Of a stretch of DNA of 64,000 bases, positions 1 through 11,325 are shown in pieces. The position numbers and the translations under genes are program-made. Under the pieces are notes generated by a model. It was not told the origin of the DNA and did no database searches. It worked only from the letters and a program-made list of their open reading frames with translations. Within the stretch, counting starts at the first letter, position 1. Every line of letters starts with the position of its first letter. Source of the stretch: Canna indica (taxonomy: Eukaryota; Streptophyta; Magnoliopsida; Zingiberales; Cannaceae); the NCBI GenBank assembly GCA_034359265.1, contig CP136896.1:36942001-37006000 (forward strand), given 5' to 3'.

Positions 1-1421
1 GATGATGCCGAAGAGATGCCTGCTTCGGGATGACCTAACATGTTGCGTAGCATAGCATGCATCTCCGCCATCATCTGACTCTGACGCGCGACCGTCTCCT
101 CTAGAGTCCTTATTCTGCTACTATGATCATAACTGGATCTGGAGGTGGACGGCCGCTCACCAGCGACCGGAGGGGTCGGTGCCCCAAGTGGCCCTAGTAC
201 GGCTCGCGCATGACCACTATATGCAAAGCCATATACGCGGCCATGGTCCCAGCCACCTGCGGCCTCGACCCACGTTGCTGCGTCAAAGTCCTCGGGGGTG
301 CCCCCGCGCTGCACCACCGTCTGGCTGTAGGTCTCCTACTCGAGTTTGATTTTTTGTTTAATATTTATCATAAAACTTAAATTATAAATATATAATGAAT
401 AATTTGAACAAATATATAGTTACCATAATGTATGCAGCGCGGTTGTCGATGTACTCCCTCGTCCCATGAGCTCGACGGTGAGTCCGCTCAAACACCGCCA
501 TCGGGGAGGGTCGCTGGACAGTCCCGTCATCCGACACTGTCGTCTACATTTACAAAATAAATATATTAATTAGTACACATAGTAACAAATAAAATATATA
601 ATTAAAAGGTATACTTACCATACGGTTCACGTGCACTGCAAATGCAATAGAGCCGCCGGTGTGACGCGCTGCTCCTCCCGACATGCGATTTCTAGCCGCA
701 TTCCGAGAAACCTCCTACCATCGATCCGTCGACCATATTCCCACGAGCTGGTCCCATATATCCGGAGTAATCCAATCGGGGCCGTATTCCCGAGTCTCCG
801 CGATGTTCGTAGTCCCAGCTCGTGCCATCGCCTGGGACCGGGCCTGCCCCAGCTGCCCGTTGTACCTTGCCCGGGAAATAGCCTCCCAGGCAGAGTAAAT
901 GAAGGGCCTTTGGTGCTCAGCCCATGTATAGCGAGCCTGCAGAATAATAATATCAGTACCAATATTAATCATCATGCATGTAAAAAAATAATAATACATG
1001 CCTCAAATTCCCGCAATAACATGTCGACGTGCTCGCTAGGCACGTGAGACCACGTAGGCCATGCCCCGTGCATGTATCGTCGAATAGTAGAAGAAATGCT
1101 CCTCGGCACTTCTTCTTGCTCGAACCTGCACAACAAAAATAAATTTTAATATTATATTATGATATAATGAATTTGTAATGATTCATAATTCATGATATAT
1201 TACCGCTCCCCAATCACGCTAATAAATCTACGTGACTCTGTGGCTGGTGGAGGCTGCCACTTGTTCGGCCCGCGTGGCCGCCTGCGTTTGGATGTACTAG
1301 CCTCGGCAGTATCATCGGCATGAGGATCAGCAACAGGAGGATCAACAACATGAGTAAGTGTAGGAGTCTCACCGATCGGAGACTCCAAAGCTTTCCTGCG
1401 ACGATAACCACAACCAGACAT
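1..1421 (-). pseudogene. CACTA Transposase_24-like (Ptta/En/Spm) protein, multi-exon, partial
   Basis: On the minus strand an ATG at 1421 opens a basic, Pro-rich N-terminus (MSGCGYRRRK..., RRRPRGPNKW). Exons I infer: 1421 to about 1203, 1125 to about 1001, 936-619, 543-424 and 335-1 (continuing out of the window). Acceptors are TGCAG or similar; donors include GTAAGT after 619 and GTAACT after 424. Family landmarks are PDWITPDIWDQLV, ARNRMSGGAARHTGGSIAF and a VFERTHRRAHGTREYIDNRA segment, the usual core of plant Transposase_24 proteins. The last exon is a helical tail with repeated Met/Gln. Introns of about 75-90 bases are AT-rich. I see no stop inside these exons, so the protein may be intact to the window edge. 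It is called a pseudogene only because the parent element is deleted. The role is transposon-encoded and probably DNA-binding (inference). Confidence 0.7.
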
Positions 1422-1504
1422 ATTTGTCGAATAAACATATAATCAGATTATTGTATAAATAGTAGAGATATATTTAATAATATATACTTTACAATTATTC
1501 CTCA

Positions 1505-2124
1505 TCATCTGAATAATAGACATATCTGTTGAATAGTGTATTTAGGACAATTCTCATACAAAGGTTCATCTGCAGCTTTCAACATCTCGTAAAATTCCGC
1601 AGCTTCTTTATTCGGTAATTCAATCTCTACCGCAGTTTGTACTTCTATGATATCAACCGTTGTAGTATTTGGTGAGACTGATGTCTGAAGCACTGGCCGA
1701 TCAACATTATCATTTAGGTGGAATTGACCCCCAAGACTATCAAGTATCATAGTTCTATAGGGATTAGATTGACTAGATGAAGAAGCACCAGCAGAGGAAG
1801 ATTCACCATATGTCTGAACGACAGGATTACTCGACATCCCGACTTCACGTGACTCCCCGAACAAGTCCATAGAAAATATCTTGGTGCAAATCCTTTGCTA
1901 TATAGATGCAGAGTGACAGTCTCCCGATCCAAAAATCATTCATTCAAACAAATGCGGCACAGACATCGGATTTGATCACCAATGGTAACGAAATTCCGAT
2001 TCGAATAGGCGAAATTTAGGAAGTACGTTACGCCTAATCGAAACTCATTCGTTAAAGCTCCACGATCAAGACGTTGGTACATCCAACTTCGATCAGTCGA
2101 CATGATTCTGTCAATCAATGACAA
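1505..2124 (-). pseudogene. TNP2-type transposase N-terminus (transposase-associated domain), broken
   Basis: Read on the minus strand, an ATG at 2094 (the frame is open from 2124) gives STDRSWMYQRLDRGALTNEF, FLNFAYSN, IRCLCRICLNE and, after a TGA at 1935-1933, VTLHLYSKGFAPRYFLWT. This is the plant transposase-associated domain that opens TNP2 proteins. The stop falls where a Trp codon would fit (TGG to TGA). A second segment, in another frame from 1870 to 1505, ends EFYEMLKAADEPLYENC, the stretch that precedes the catalytic Transposase_21 domain in TNP2. The catalytic domain itself is absent: the sequence passes directly to the Transposase_24 gene. The fragment is non-functional. Confidence 0.8.
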
Positions 2125-2521
2125 TTTCTTTGGTTAATGTCTTTAGGTGAGATTGTCCTATTCCATTCGGGATTTATGTTATTTATATTGCATTAAGTAC
2201 TTATTTTAACCGCTAACTTCATTCTAAATTTCGGAGAACAAGAGAGATGTTGCCGAAATTTAGAATAATTAGTTAATAGTTAAAAGAAAAATGTAAGTGC
2301 AGTACAAATAACTATATTCCCAAATTGTCCAATCAGGGACAATTCAAGAATTGTACGTCGTATAAAAGATCATCTACTTCTTTTACACGAACATACAATC
2401 CCCGAACGGATCTAAGGTTTTGCTAAATCATATTCGACTCGTCGATGCGTACGTGAAACATATCAACTCGTCGGATGGATGATTATTTTCTAAATGTTTC
2501 GAGACAGTTCGAGTCCATATT

Positions 2522-2680
2522 GGATAATTCTGACACGAGTCCAAATTAGATGATTCCGGCAGGAGTCCGAAGTGGACGATTCTGGCGCGCGTCCAAAGTG
2601 GACGATTCTGGCTCGCGTTCGAAGTGGACGATTCCGGGTCGCGTCCGAAGTGGACGATTCCGGCGCGCGTCCGAAGTGGA
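2522..2680. repeat. 26-bp minisatellite inside the CACTA 5' region
   Basis: Units begin GATTCYGG and end AGTGGAC. They start at 2552, 2578, 2604, 2630 and 2656, exactly 26 bases apart, with degenerate copies before 2552. The array is GC-rich with many CG and CGCG steps. Open frames across it are artefacts of the periodicity. Confidence 0.9.
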
Positions 2681-2888
2681 AGAGATGGTGCGCGTCCTAA
2701 AAATAGGGTTTCGATCGGATTTCCCACCGGCCGCAACGGGAAGAGACGGCCGGGTGGCGATGAATACCTGAAATCGGTGGTCGAGGACGGATGGCAGCGT
2801 CGACAGCGGCAGCTCGGTGTTGTCGGGGAGAGGCGGGAGGAGGAGGCGGCGGCGGCAGCAGCGGGAGGAAGAAGGGGCGGGCGCGATC

Positions 2889-3107
2889 TACGACCTATAT
2901 AAACTTATCAGCAACGGCTCACTCGCCCGTTAGAAAGCCATTGCTAATAAGTTATCATCAGCAACGGCTCACTTGTCCGTTAGAAAGCCGTTGCAGATAC
3001 AACATATCTGCAACGGCTTGAGCGGCCGTAAGAATGCCGTTGCAAATAGCAACGGCTTGAGCGGCTGTTGCTGATAGCCGTTGCTGAAAACTCAATTTCT
3101 AGTAGTG
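2889..3107. repeat. CACTA subterminal repeats and terminal inverted repeat
   Basis: At least eight copies of a GCAACGGCT-type motif occur in both orientations, ending in the 9-base terminus at 3099-3107. In CACTA elements such subterminal repeats bind the element's own transposition protein (family knowledge). Confidence 0.85.
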
Positions 3108-3118
3108 CTAGCAGCAGC

Positions 3119-3545
3119 CACTACTAGAATAACGATCTTCATCGACGGCTGATTCTGTTGGTAAGCCGTTATTGAAGACCATGACCAATGGCGAGCAACG
3201 TCCCGGCCCGTTGCAACGACATCGTGGCAGAAGAGCGCGTCACCGATAACTTAGCAACAAATCAACAATATATGGTCGTGCCAGCCATTGCTAATATGGT
3301 ATCAGCAACGACTCATAATTGTTGCTGATATCATTATCAGCCACGGCTCTACAACGGCTGCTCGGCTATTGCAGATATTGATATCAACAATAGCCCGTCA
3401 GCCGAGGTAATGCTGAAAGGCTGTTGCTAAACAATTGCTGTAGGTCATCAACAATGGCTTTGAGGTTGCGGCCAAAGAATTACGATACGCTTTCAACGAC
3501 GGCTTTGAAACAGACGACCGTGGGAAAGCCGTTGATGATGTTGTT
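3119..3545 (+). mobile_element. Second CACTA terminus with its own subterminal repeats
   Basis: CACTACTAG begins at 3119 and reads rightward. It is followed by dispersed AACGGCT and AGCCGTT motifs to about 3540, with motif variants different from the neighbouring element. No matching right end was found; the element is truncated or replaced before the gypsy relic at about 3.83 kb. Only 11 bases separate it from the terminus at 3107. Confidence 0.75.
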
Positions 3546-3832
3546 AACCTGTAACTGAAAATTTTGAAAATTAAAAATTTCCATTAATACATTTATATAA
3601 TCCTGTTACATAACTCACACACCCACCTTACCTACATCCACATCCATACACACATCCACAGATAGATATACATCAAAATAATTATATTTATAATTTTAAT
3701 TATCCACAATCATATAAAAACTATACGAAATCAAAACTATTGTATCAACACAATACGAATCAAAATTATCATGGTGGTTCCCCTCCCCCGACAACTGCAA
3801 ATTGCCGACCACTCTCCAACCTTACAACAACA
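3546..3832. other. AT-rich stretch, no gene seen
   Basis: AT-rich sequence with CACA/CATCCA runs near 3610-3670. It lies between the CACTA end and the first recognisable gypsy codons and could be internal CACTA sequence or the start of the gypsy relic. Confidence 0.4.
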
Positions 3833-3948
3833 TGGGTGATCTGACCACCTACTTGACGATGTTCTGATCGATGATGCTTCTCAACGGCACTACCGACTTC
3901 ATCCTATGCCGAGCTTTTTCCACTTTCCTGGAAAAGGTCGCACTGCAA
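3833..3948 (+). pseudogene. gag: Ty3/gypsy relic, block 1: gag
   Basis: One frame gives DLTTYLTMF, a stop, then MMLLNGTTDFILCRAF, matching the gag helix region of plant Ty3/gypsy elements. The frame runs to the TSD of the solo LTR (TGCAA, 3944-3948) and resumes in phase at 14192, which proves that both blocks belong to one older element. Confidence 0.75.
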
Positions 3949-5118
3949 TGTTGGCCCAAGGGTTCGCCCTAAGGTTCAATCTCTATTTTGATGATAGCAA
4001 ACATGTATTTAATATATATATATGGAGTTTTAACTTAAGGTTGAGGTTACGATATGCGCGCGAATTTCGCTTGGAGAAACACAAAAATCATCAAAAAGGC
4101 TCGGATGTAGATTAAGTAGAGTTCATTCTCGGATCTAGATAAGGTATAGAAAAGATGGTGAAATCTCAAGCTACGGACCCGCTTTGATACCAACTATAGT
4201 CGAAATGGCAACACTAGAGGGGGGGTGAATAGTGTGTTATCTAATTAATTAGCCTAAATCCGATTTTATTCGTTTCTCAAATCATTTAGGCAAGTTGCAA
4301 TTATGCGATTAAATGCGGAAGCAAGATAAAATAATTAAGCACAAATAAAGTATTAATGCAAACACACAAATTTATAGTGGTTCGGCCCCAATGCCTACTC
4401 CACTACCTAAGCACCCCGCTTAGGATTTCTAAATTAGGTTTACTAGATTAATTCTTGTTTCACTTACAACGAGGACTTTGACTCGAAGAGTCACACTCTC
4501 GACCTAAGGCACTTCCACACCCAGAAGTCTCTACCTTCTTATCAAGAGCACACTTCCACCTCAACCCTAAGGGACAACTCGACTAATCCTAGTAAAATAA
4601 GGTTTACACAAGTGGCTTTATACCTTCACATCAAGGTAACCACTCACACAACAAGACCTAACAATCCTAGGTCTATCACACACACAAATCTAATAAAAAC
4701 AAGTTCAAATAACAATAAAAATACAATCAAAAGAGCTAAAAAAGTAAACCAAGATTAAAAGCTCTTTTCCAAGCCTTGGAATCTCCAACTCGCCGAGTAG
4801 TAGAGCTCGAATCAAATCCCGAGTTGAGGAGCAGTTGGCGCGTGAAGAAGAATGTTGACGGAAGAGCAGAGCACGCTGCAATCAATTTATTCGAAGGCTT
4901 AATCTCCCTTTTAATTGCTCAATAAAATCTGTAAGAGTGGGAGAGAGTTTTTTTTTTGAGAGGTTAGATGAATGATATTTATACCTTCTCAAAGAAACAA
5001 TAGCTCAATGAATAGAAAACTATCCATTGTAGACGCTCGGTCGATTGGCCGGTCGACCAACCGATCGACCGCTTAAAGCGACCGCCGCCTATTCTCTCTG
5101 TGTGCGGTTGACCGATGG

Positions 5119-6686
5119 TGTTGGCTTTAGGTTTTCAACCTTAGTCTTAATCTCGATCTTGATGGTTTTGATGATAACAAACATGGAACTAATGATATCA
5201 TTGAGAATATGTTTCAAGTTCCATATCGACTAGCGTTCGATGTCCTCGATCGGATAAATCGGAGAAATCGCAAAATCGGAAGGACATTGATCGTCATGCT
5301 CGGGTCCATCGTGAAACTTACCGAAGATCGACGAGTGCACCAAATTCGCTTGGACGAGTCCAAAGATCATGTCAAAAGCTCTCCAAGATGATGCTCGTTG
5401 AAAGCCGGAATCCGGAAACGAAGCATGGACGAAATAGGCTGAAGAAATAACATTCAGCCTAGGTTTGGTCGATCGGTCGGCCGACCGACCAAAGGTAAAA
5501 AAAGGTAGCAGAGCAACTTCGATCGACTGATGGAAGCCCAAAATGGGCAGTAGCTCGGGCGGTCGACCCGTCAGTCGACCGTCCTACTGATTCCCGCGAC
5601 GCAAGATCGCGTCGATTGACCGACGGGTCGACCGAATGGTGAAAGAATCGGTCCTATGCTGGCGGTCGACAAATCGGTCGACCGACCTGCATATGAGTCG
5701 CTATTCAATACTACGTCGATCGACTGACGGGTCGACCGAAGATCACAGATCACGCGATCTGCATCTGGCGATCGACCAGTCGGTCGACCGACCACAGTGT
5801 AAACAGAAGCGATCGAATGACCAGTCGACCAATGCTTCGACCGGTGGCCTATAACGAATAGTTTTCTATCCGTTGAACGCCGTTTCTTTACTTGGGTATA
5901 AATACACCCAGGTATGATTCATTTGATCTTCTTCCTTCTCTATTACAGATTTTATTGAGCTATTAAAAGTAAGATCAAAGCCTTTCAAAGATTGATCAAG
6001 CGCGCTCTGCTACTTCCACGAGTTCTTCTTCAAACGTCGTTTGCTTCCTCAACTCGGGATTTTGTTTAAGCTCAACGACTTGACGAGTTGGAGGTTTTGA
6101 AAGCTTTAAAAGAGTAGTTAATGTTGTATTTATCATTTAGCTCTTTTCATTGTGTATTTTATCGTTATTTTGGACGTTCATTTGTTTTGGGTTTGTAGAA
6201 GACCTTGTGATTAGGTCTTGGTTGTGTAAAGTGGTTACCTGGTGTTAGGTGTAAAGCCACTTGTGTAAACCGAGTGTTTACTAGGATTAGTTTAGTTGTC
6301 CCTTAGGGTTGAGGTGGGATAAGTGCTCTCGACAAGAAGGCGGAGACTTCCGGGTGTGGAAGTACCTTAGGTCGAGAGTGAGACTTTTCTGTGAAAAGTC
6401 CTCGTGCATAAGAGAAACTCAAATTAATCTAGTAAAACTAGTTTGGAAATCCTAAGCGGGGTGCTTAGGTAGTGGAGTAGGCATTGGGGCCGAACCACAA
6501 TAAATTCTGTGTTTGCGTTGATTTATTGTTTGCGTTAATTGTTTAATTATTTATCACTTCCGCATTCATTCATCAAATTGCAAATCACCTAACTAATCTA
6601 AGAAAAAGGATTAAAAGTAAAATTAGGTCAATCGATTTAGTAAACACACTATTCACCCCCCCTCTAGTGTCGCCATTTTGCCTTCA
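5119..6686 (+). repeat. E1 5' LTR
   Basis: Holds, in order, a TCGA-rich palindromic array (about 5460-5850), a palindrome AACGAATAG/CTATCCGTT with one mismatch (5852-5874), a TATA box inside an inverted repeat (5890-5913), and a hairpin CCTAAGC/GCTTAGG (6451-6469) followed by GTAGTGGAGTAGGC. It ends two bases before the primer-binding site. Confidence 0.9.
5890..5913 (+). promoter_or_regulatory. E1 5' LTR TATA box within an inverted repeat
   Basis: Arms ACTTGGGT (5890-5897) and ACCCAGGT (5906-5913) flank ATAAATAC; one mismatch. The likely LTR promoter. Confidence 0.7.
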
Positions 6687-6688
6687 AT

Positions 6689-6700
6689 TGGTATCAGAGC
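6689..6700 (+). other. E1 primer-binding site
   Basis: TGGTATCAGAGC, complementary to the 3' end of plant initiator tRNA-Met, two bases after the 5' LTR. Confidence 0.92.
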
Positions 6701-6753
6701 GGGTCGTAGATTGTGATTTCACCATCCCTTCTACAATTCGTCTCGATCTAGAA

Positions 6754-8136
6754 ATGGCTCTAGAGTCGGTAGCGTCTAGACCTCCTAGGTTCGATGAGTT
6801 AAACTTTGGTCTTTGGAAAGGAAGAATGTATACATTCTTAAAGACTCAAGGTTTGGGGGTATTTAATATGGTAAAGTCAAAATACATAGAACCTAAGGAA
6901 AAAATGGATGCATGGACCCAAGAACAAATTAGCATGTTTGAGTTAAATGCCAAAGCTAAAAATTGCTTATATTGTTCTTTGGATGATAAGATTTTTAAAA
7001 AGATCATGCATTGCACTTTCACTTTTGAGATTTGGGCTACTTTAAATATGCTTTATAATTATGCAAAAACCGAAGAGCTCAAAATATTTGATGAGGGGAG
7101 TAATGACAATTGTCATCCACCCAATACTAATATGGTTTTTGAAGCCCACAGTGTCTCCAGTCATAGGAGCACCAAGAGTTGGAAGAGAAAGGTGATATGT
7201 CACCTATGCAATGAGAAAGGGCATGTGAAAAAGAATTGTCCTAGTATGAAGAGCAAGGCAAGAAGGAGGTCAAATGCTTCCACACACTCACGTGCATCAA
7301 GTGAAGCATTCTCACACCATAATCACGAAGTCAATATCATGAACGTTGATGAGGAGGTATGTTCTTCCTCTAGTCATGATAATAATGACAGTATTAATTC
7401 ATCTAGTTCTCATGATTTCCTTTATGATGAATTAATGAATGAATATAAAAGCATGTATGCCTTGCTTGTTAGAAAAGATAAAGACAATAAAAAATTGAAG
7501 AAAGAAAACACAAATCTTAGCTCTCAATTACATGATGCAAAATTGGAAAATGAGAAGCTAAGAATTAGTGTCAACAATCCATGCCATGATACTTTAAGTA
7601 TTGACACTAAGGATTTGAAAAATGAAAATGACATATTGAAGAATAAAAATAGCATGTTGAAAACTCAATTGCATGCTATTCATAAATCAATGAATGATTT
7701 GAAAAATGAGGTTCAAAATCTAAACAAGAAAATGAATGAAATGAAAAATATTTCCTCATTTAAGAATTTTAGTAGAAATTATTTTTCAAAAAGGAATGTT
7801 CATGCTAATGTTAAAACTCATGTTAAACATTCCACTATTAAACCTCATGTTCAAAATAAAAATGTTTCATCTAAGAATGCTCATGTTCATCATGCCTCCT
7901 ATGTCAAGCATTCTAACACTAAATTTAATGTCCATACTAAAAATGAAAAGAAAAAGTTTCATGGACATTGCTTTTGTTGTGGTATATATGGTCATGCCAT
8001 ACATGATTGTGCATTCAAAAGAAATTCAAGTGTTGCTAAGACACTTTGGATTCCTAGGCCATCTAACCCCCATGGATCGAAAGCTATTTGGGTACCAAAC
8101 GTTTCATGCTCTTTTATAGGGGGAGCTACCACATAA
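6754..8136 (+). CDS. gag: E1 Gag polyprotein, open
   Basis: 460 codons from the ATG at 6754. I chose this start because MALESVASRPPRFDELNFGLW aligns with the start of the E2 gag; the frame is open upstream only into the LTR. It encodes the structural capsid/nucleocapsid protein that packages element RNA in cytoplasmic particles. Order: a UBN2-like capsid region (residues about 10-110, with LNFGLWKGRMYTFLK and FEIWATLNMLYNYAK), a CCHC zinc knuckle CHLCNEKGHVKKNC (149-162), a Ser/Asn-rich linker, a long Lys/Asn/Leu coiled coil (about 230-345), and a second CCHC knuckle CFCCGIYGHAIHDC (406-419). All zinc ligands are present. It stops at the point where protease begins in the E3 relic, so gag is released without pol. 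No frameshift or internal stop, unlike most ORFs in this window. Confidence 0.9.
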   Translation: MALESVASRPPRFDELNFGLWKGRMYTFLKTQGLGVFNMVKSKYIEPKEKMDAWTQEQISMFELNAKAKNCLYCSLDDKIFKKIMHCTFTFEIWATLNMLYNYAKTEELKIFDEGSNDNCHPPNTNMVFEAHSVSSHRSTKSWKRKVICHLCNEKGHVKKNCPSMKSKARRRSNASTHSRASSEAFSHHNHEVNIMNVDEEVCSSSSHDNNDSINSSSSHDFLYDELMNEYKSMYALLVRKDKDNKKLKKENTNLSSQLHDAKLENEKLRISVNNPCHDTLSIDTKDLKNENDILKNKNSMLKTQLHAIHKSMNDLKNEVQNLNKKMNEMKNISSFKNFSRNYFSKRNVHANVKTHVKHSTIKPHVQNKNVSSKNAHVHHASYVKHSNTKFNVHTKNEKKKFHGHCFCCGIYGHAIHDCAFKRNSSVAKTLWIPRPSNPHGSKAIWVPNVSCSFIGGATT

Positions 8137-11100
8137 GGATAAAGAGAAGTGAAGAGTTGAAGTTGACCTTGGATCCAAATGAATTTTCCCTTGGTTGCAA
8201 CTTCAAGCCAACTTGATGCCTTAGTAAGATTGGCATCAAAATTACTTTGGTATCATCTCCTATACTCATTTGCTTAATTTAAGTTGGAGCTATGATACAT
8301 GCTTTAAATCGATTGCTTTTCCCGCTCATGATAAGTTCTGAAAATATTTTTGATTTTTGATTTTTGATTTTCCGGTCTCTTCGGAGACCCTGGTGGCCTG
8401 TAATGGGCCTAAGCGATCTTGCGGTTTTAAATCGTAGGCACATTGTGGGCTTTCAGTTTTCAACCAATAGGAAGGGTTGGAGATCATATTTTTCATTTAT
8501 TATTTTTGTGATATCTAAAAAGTCATTTTGGTGTCATGATAATGTTTTTTGAAATGAATTTATTGCTATCTAGCTTAGGTTGAAATTCTCAAATGAAAAT
8601 TTCTATTTCACCTTCGCTATTTAGTATGCTAACTTGCTAGTTATTGTAATCATTGTGCTACTAATACTTTTTGGCTTGCAAGTTATAAGTATTTAGGAAG
8701 GCTAAATAGAATAGATTAGTTTGGCAAATTATCATGACAAAGGTATAACTTCAATTAATTCAAAATCTTAGTGTTATACCTCATTGTTTAAGCTAAAATC
8801 ATGTCTCTATACTCATGACTAGAATTGCATGTAAAATCCTTGATTTTTCATGAGTAGGTAAAAACTTAGTACTTAGGCAAAATTCATCAAATGAAATTTG
8901 CTCTAGGTTGACACTTATTATAAGAGACATTCCTTTAAGACCAAACTAGTTAAACTTGTTTAGGGACCACATTTCTGAAATGGTTCACATCTTGATCTCT
9001 TAGATTCATTTTAATATCATGGTAAACTTTCTTAAAAATGAATCTTAACTATCTAGCATAGGTTAAGGTTTTAAATGAAACTTTGCATTGAACCTTTGCT
9101 AGTTAGTAAATTAGCTTGCTAGTAGACATATTATTTCACTATGATACTAATGATGTCCATTTGCAAGTTAAAAATTGGAAAGCTATGCTATCTAGAAGTA
9201 AATGAAAAAGGAAATGAAAAAGTTGAGCAAATTTCTAAAAATAAGGTATGATTTTATTTTGCAAAAATCTTTAAAAAATAATTGAATTTTCATGCTTGAT
9301 GATGTCTCTATGCTCATGATTGAATATGCATGATGAATATTTGATCTTTCATGAGTAGAAAATAATTTGATAACCTAGGCAAATTTCATGATAATCTTGA
9401 TTAAATGAAACTTGCTCTAGGTTAAAATTCTTGTTAGAGACCTCATTTTAAGTTAAAATTTGATGAACATGTTTAGATACACATATCACATAAGTCTAGA
9501 AAGTTAAAATTGAAAATTCTTGTCTAGATGAACAATGTGATATCTATATCACTTTAGGGGACTTAAGCTTGAAAAGCTTGGTCCAAGTCAACAAACCACA
9601 ATTGGTATCAATTGACTTGGTCATTTTATTTTAAGTCCAAATCTTCATAAACATGTTTAGGAATAGGTATGACATGTTTCCATGCATTTAGAATGAAAAT
9701 TCCTATGGATATGGATAAAATGACAATTGAGGTTAATTCATGAAAACCTCTTTTGAACCTTGTTGACCCAAGTCAACAAGTTGACTTAAAGGTCTCATTC
9801 ATGATCCATATTTGAGAAACATGTTTAGATTTACTCATGTTAGGTATCCATAGGGTTAAATTTGAAAAACCATGAGTAAATGTTAAGATTGAAACTTAGT
9901 AAGTTTCATTAAAACTAGTTGAGTTTTGAATGAAACCATGCTAGGTTGATATCTTGACTTAAGGACAAAATTTTCATTTCAAACTTGACATATACTCTAG
10001 ACATGACCATAATGTGTTGTCATGAAAGTTTGAATGAAAATTGAAAAAGTTTTAAGAAAAACTAAAATTTACAAAAATACCATTTCAACCCACATTTAGT
10101 ATAAATTTCAGTTATTTTTAGAAAAATATAGATTTTTTTAGGTGATTCTTGAAACTACACCTTCATGAAAAATCTCGTTTCTTAAGTAAAAATTTCAAAA
10201 CATTTCATCAAGAATCTAATTTATAATGAAATTTTGAAGTTGGATTTCAAAACTCAAAGTATCATCCTTAATTGAAATATCAGTCTTCCATACTTTGATT
10301 TTTCTTCAAAAACTTTAATAAAAACTCATGTACACCATTTGGATTCTAATTCTAATATCATTCACACCTTTTCATGAGTAAAATCATTTCTAGGAATGAT
10401 TTTGTTATTTTGGGTGATAGCTAGGTTCCATTTGTTTATTTGAAAACAATATAGGATGAAAAATGGACTTTGATTTTTAAATTCATTTTGAGTTCAAATT
10501 TGATACATGCATTTCAAATATCTATTCAATAATTGGTATCAAAATTTTCATCCCACGTTTGGTATCAAAATGAGCATTCTATATTTGGTATCAAATCTTT
10601 TATCCAAAAATTAGTTTCAAAATCATTTGACAAAAATATAATTTTGATTAAGCTTAAAAGGGTGATTTTTGAAAACTAGAAGTATGGGTTGACTTAAGTC
10701 AACAAAGTAACTTAAAAATCTCATCTTAAGCCCAAACTTAATTCATAGTCTTACACTATCTCATGTTTGATGTTTAGATGCCTATGTTTGAGAAAACATG
10801 AGTAGATAGCAAAATCTTGAGACTTAGCATTTTTCATGCTTTCATGCTTATTTCAAATGAAATCATGCTAAGTTCATACATAATTGAGATCATACATGTT
10901 TTTGTTTTGAATTCAAATACTTAGCATTTGAACATATCATGTATGATTTTGTTTCTCCTTAAATATTTGTTTTCTATCCCTTTAGTTGAGATTTTCATGT
11001 TTAATAAAAAATAATCTTTAGAGTTTCAACCTGATGTATTAATTGTGTTTCATCCCTTTGAATAAATAGACTTTTCTTGCCCTTTTTGATTGATGTCAAA

Positions 11101-11310
11101 AGGGGGAGAAATGTATAAGAAAATAGGGGAGAAATGTATAAGTCAAAAGGGAGAAAAGTATAGGTATAAGGGGGAGGAAAATATAGGAAAATCATGCATA
11201 TTGATAGGGGGAGTTTATTTCATAGATATGCATGTTGATAGGGGGAGAAATCCCTAAGTTGATATCCTTATGCTTTAATGTTATATTTTCTTAAGGATGT
11301 TTGTCATCAT
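8137..11310 (+). other. E1 non-coding spacer
   Basis: About 3.2 kb, AT-rich, no convincing ORF. The first 350 bases resemble the post-pol region of E3/E4 (AATAGGAAGG near 8466). Further on, modules recur about every 480-500 bases: the AGCTTAGGTT...AACTTGCTAG module at about 8573 and 9055, and the GTCTCTATACTCATGA...TCATGAGTAGG module at about 8806 and 9302. E2 carries the same modules, so the spacer is inherited and not random filler. Confidence 0.7.
8374..8389 (+). other. UUCG-loop hairpin downstream of E1 gag
   Basis: GGTCTC, TTCG, GAGACC: a perfect 6-bp stem closed by C-G around a UUCG tetraloop, an exceptionally stable RNA hairpin class. The same 16 bases occur at the same place in E2 (18495-18510). 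Confidence 0.75.
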
Positions 11311-11325
11311 CAAAAAGGGGGAGAT
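11311..11325 (+). other. E1 polypurine tract
   Basis: CAAAAAGGGGGAGAT directly before the 3' LTR, the plus-strand primer in reverse transcription. Earlier AGGGGGAGA copies (about 11100-11250) form a cluster of decoy-like purine tracts. Confidence 0.88.

Larger units (their letters stand above)
1..3107 (-). mobile_element. CACTA (En/Spm) transposon, right-hand part, 5' end at 3107
   Basis: The terminus at 3099-3107 reads CACTACTAG on the minus strand, the classic CACTA end. It is followed by a subterminal block of repeated GCAACGGCT/AGCCGTTGC motifs. Coding remnants on the minus strand follow in the usual CACTA order: a TNP2-type N-terminus (2124-1505), then a Transposase_24-type gene (1421-1). 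The catalytic TNP2 core is missing between them, so this is an internally deleted, non-autonomous copy. The other end lies outside the window. Confidence 0.85.

Noticed and set aside
2428..2902. Overlapping frames of 73-102 codons
   Set aside because: Created by the 26-bp minisatellite periodicity; no recognisable domain.
3906..4115. 69-codon frame at the gypsy/solo-LTR boundary
   Set aside because: It spans the junction of two elements and the TSD; not a gene.
5460..5850. CRISPR-like array (regular palindromic repeats with spacers)
   Set aside because: Units are degenerate, spacers are related to one another, the array lies inside LTRs of a plant genome, and no cas gene is present.
5571..5854. 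Several Arg/Ser/Asp-rich open frames on both strands in the LTRs, also at 11708-12058, 22202-22643, 24694-24915, 31204-31524 and 45791-46143
   Set aside because: They are translations of the palindromic TCGA arrays, open in several frames because TCGA repeats create few stops; no domain and no conservation of frame between LTRs.
11001..11195. 64-codon minus-strand frame in E1
   Set aside because: Antisense of the repeated AGGGGGAGA purine tracts near the polypurine tract.
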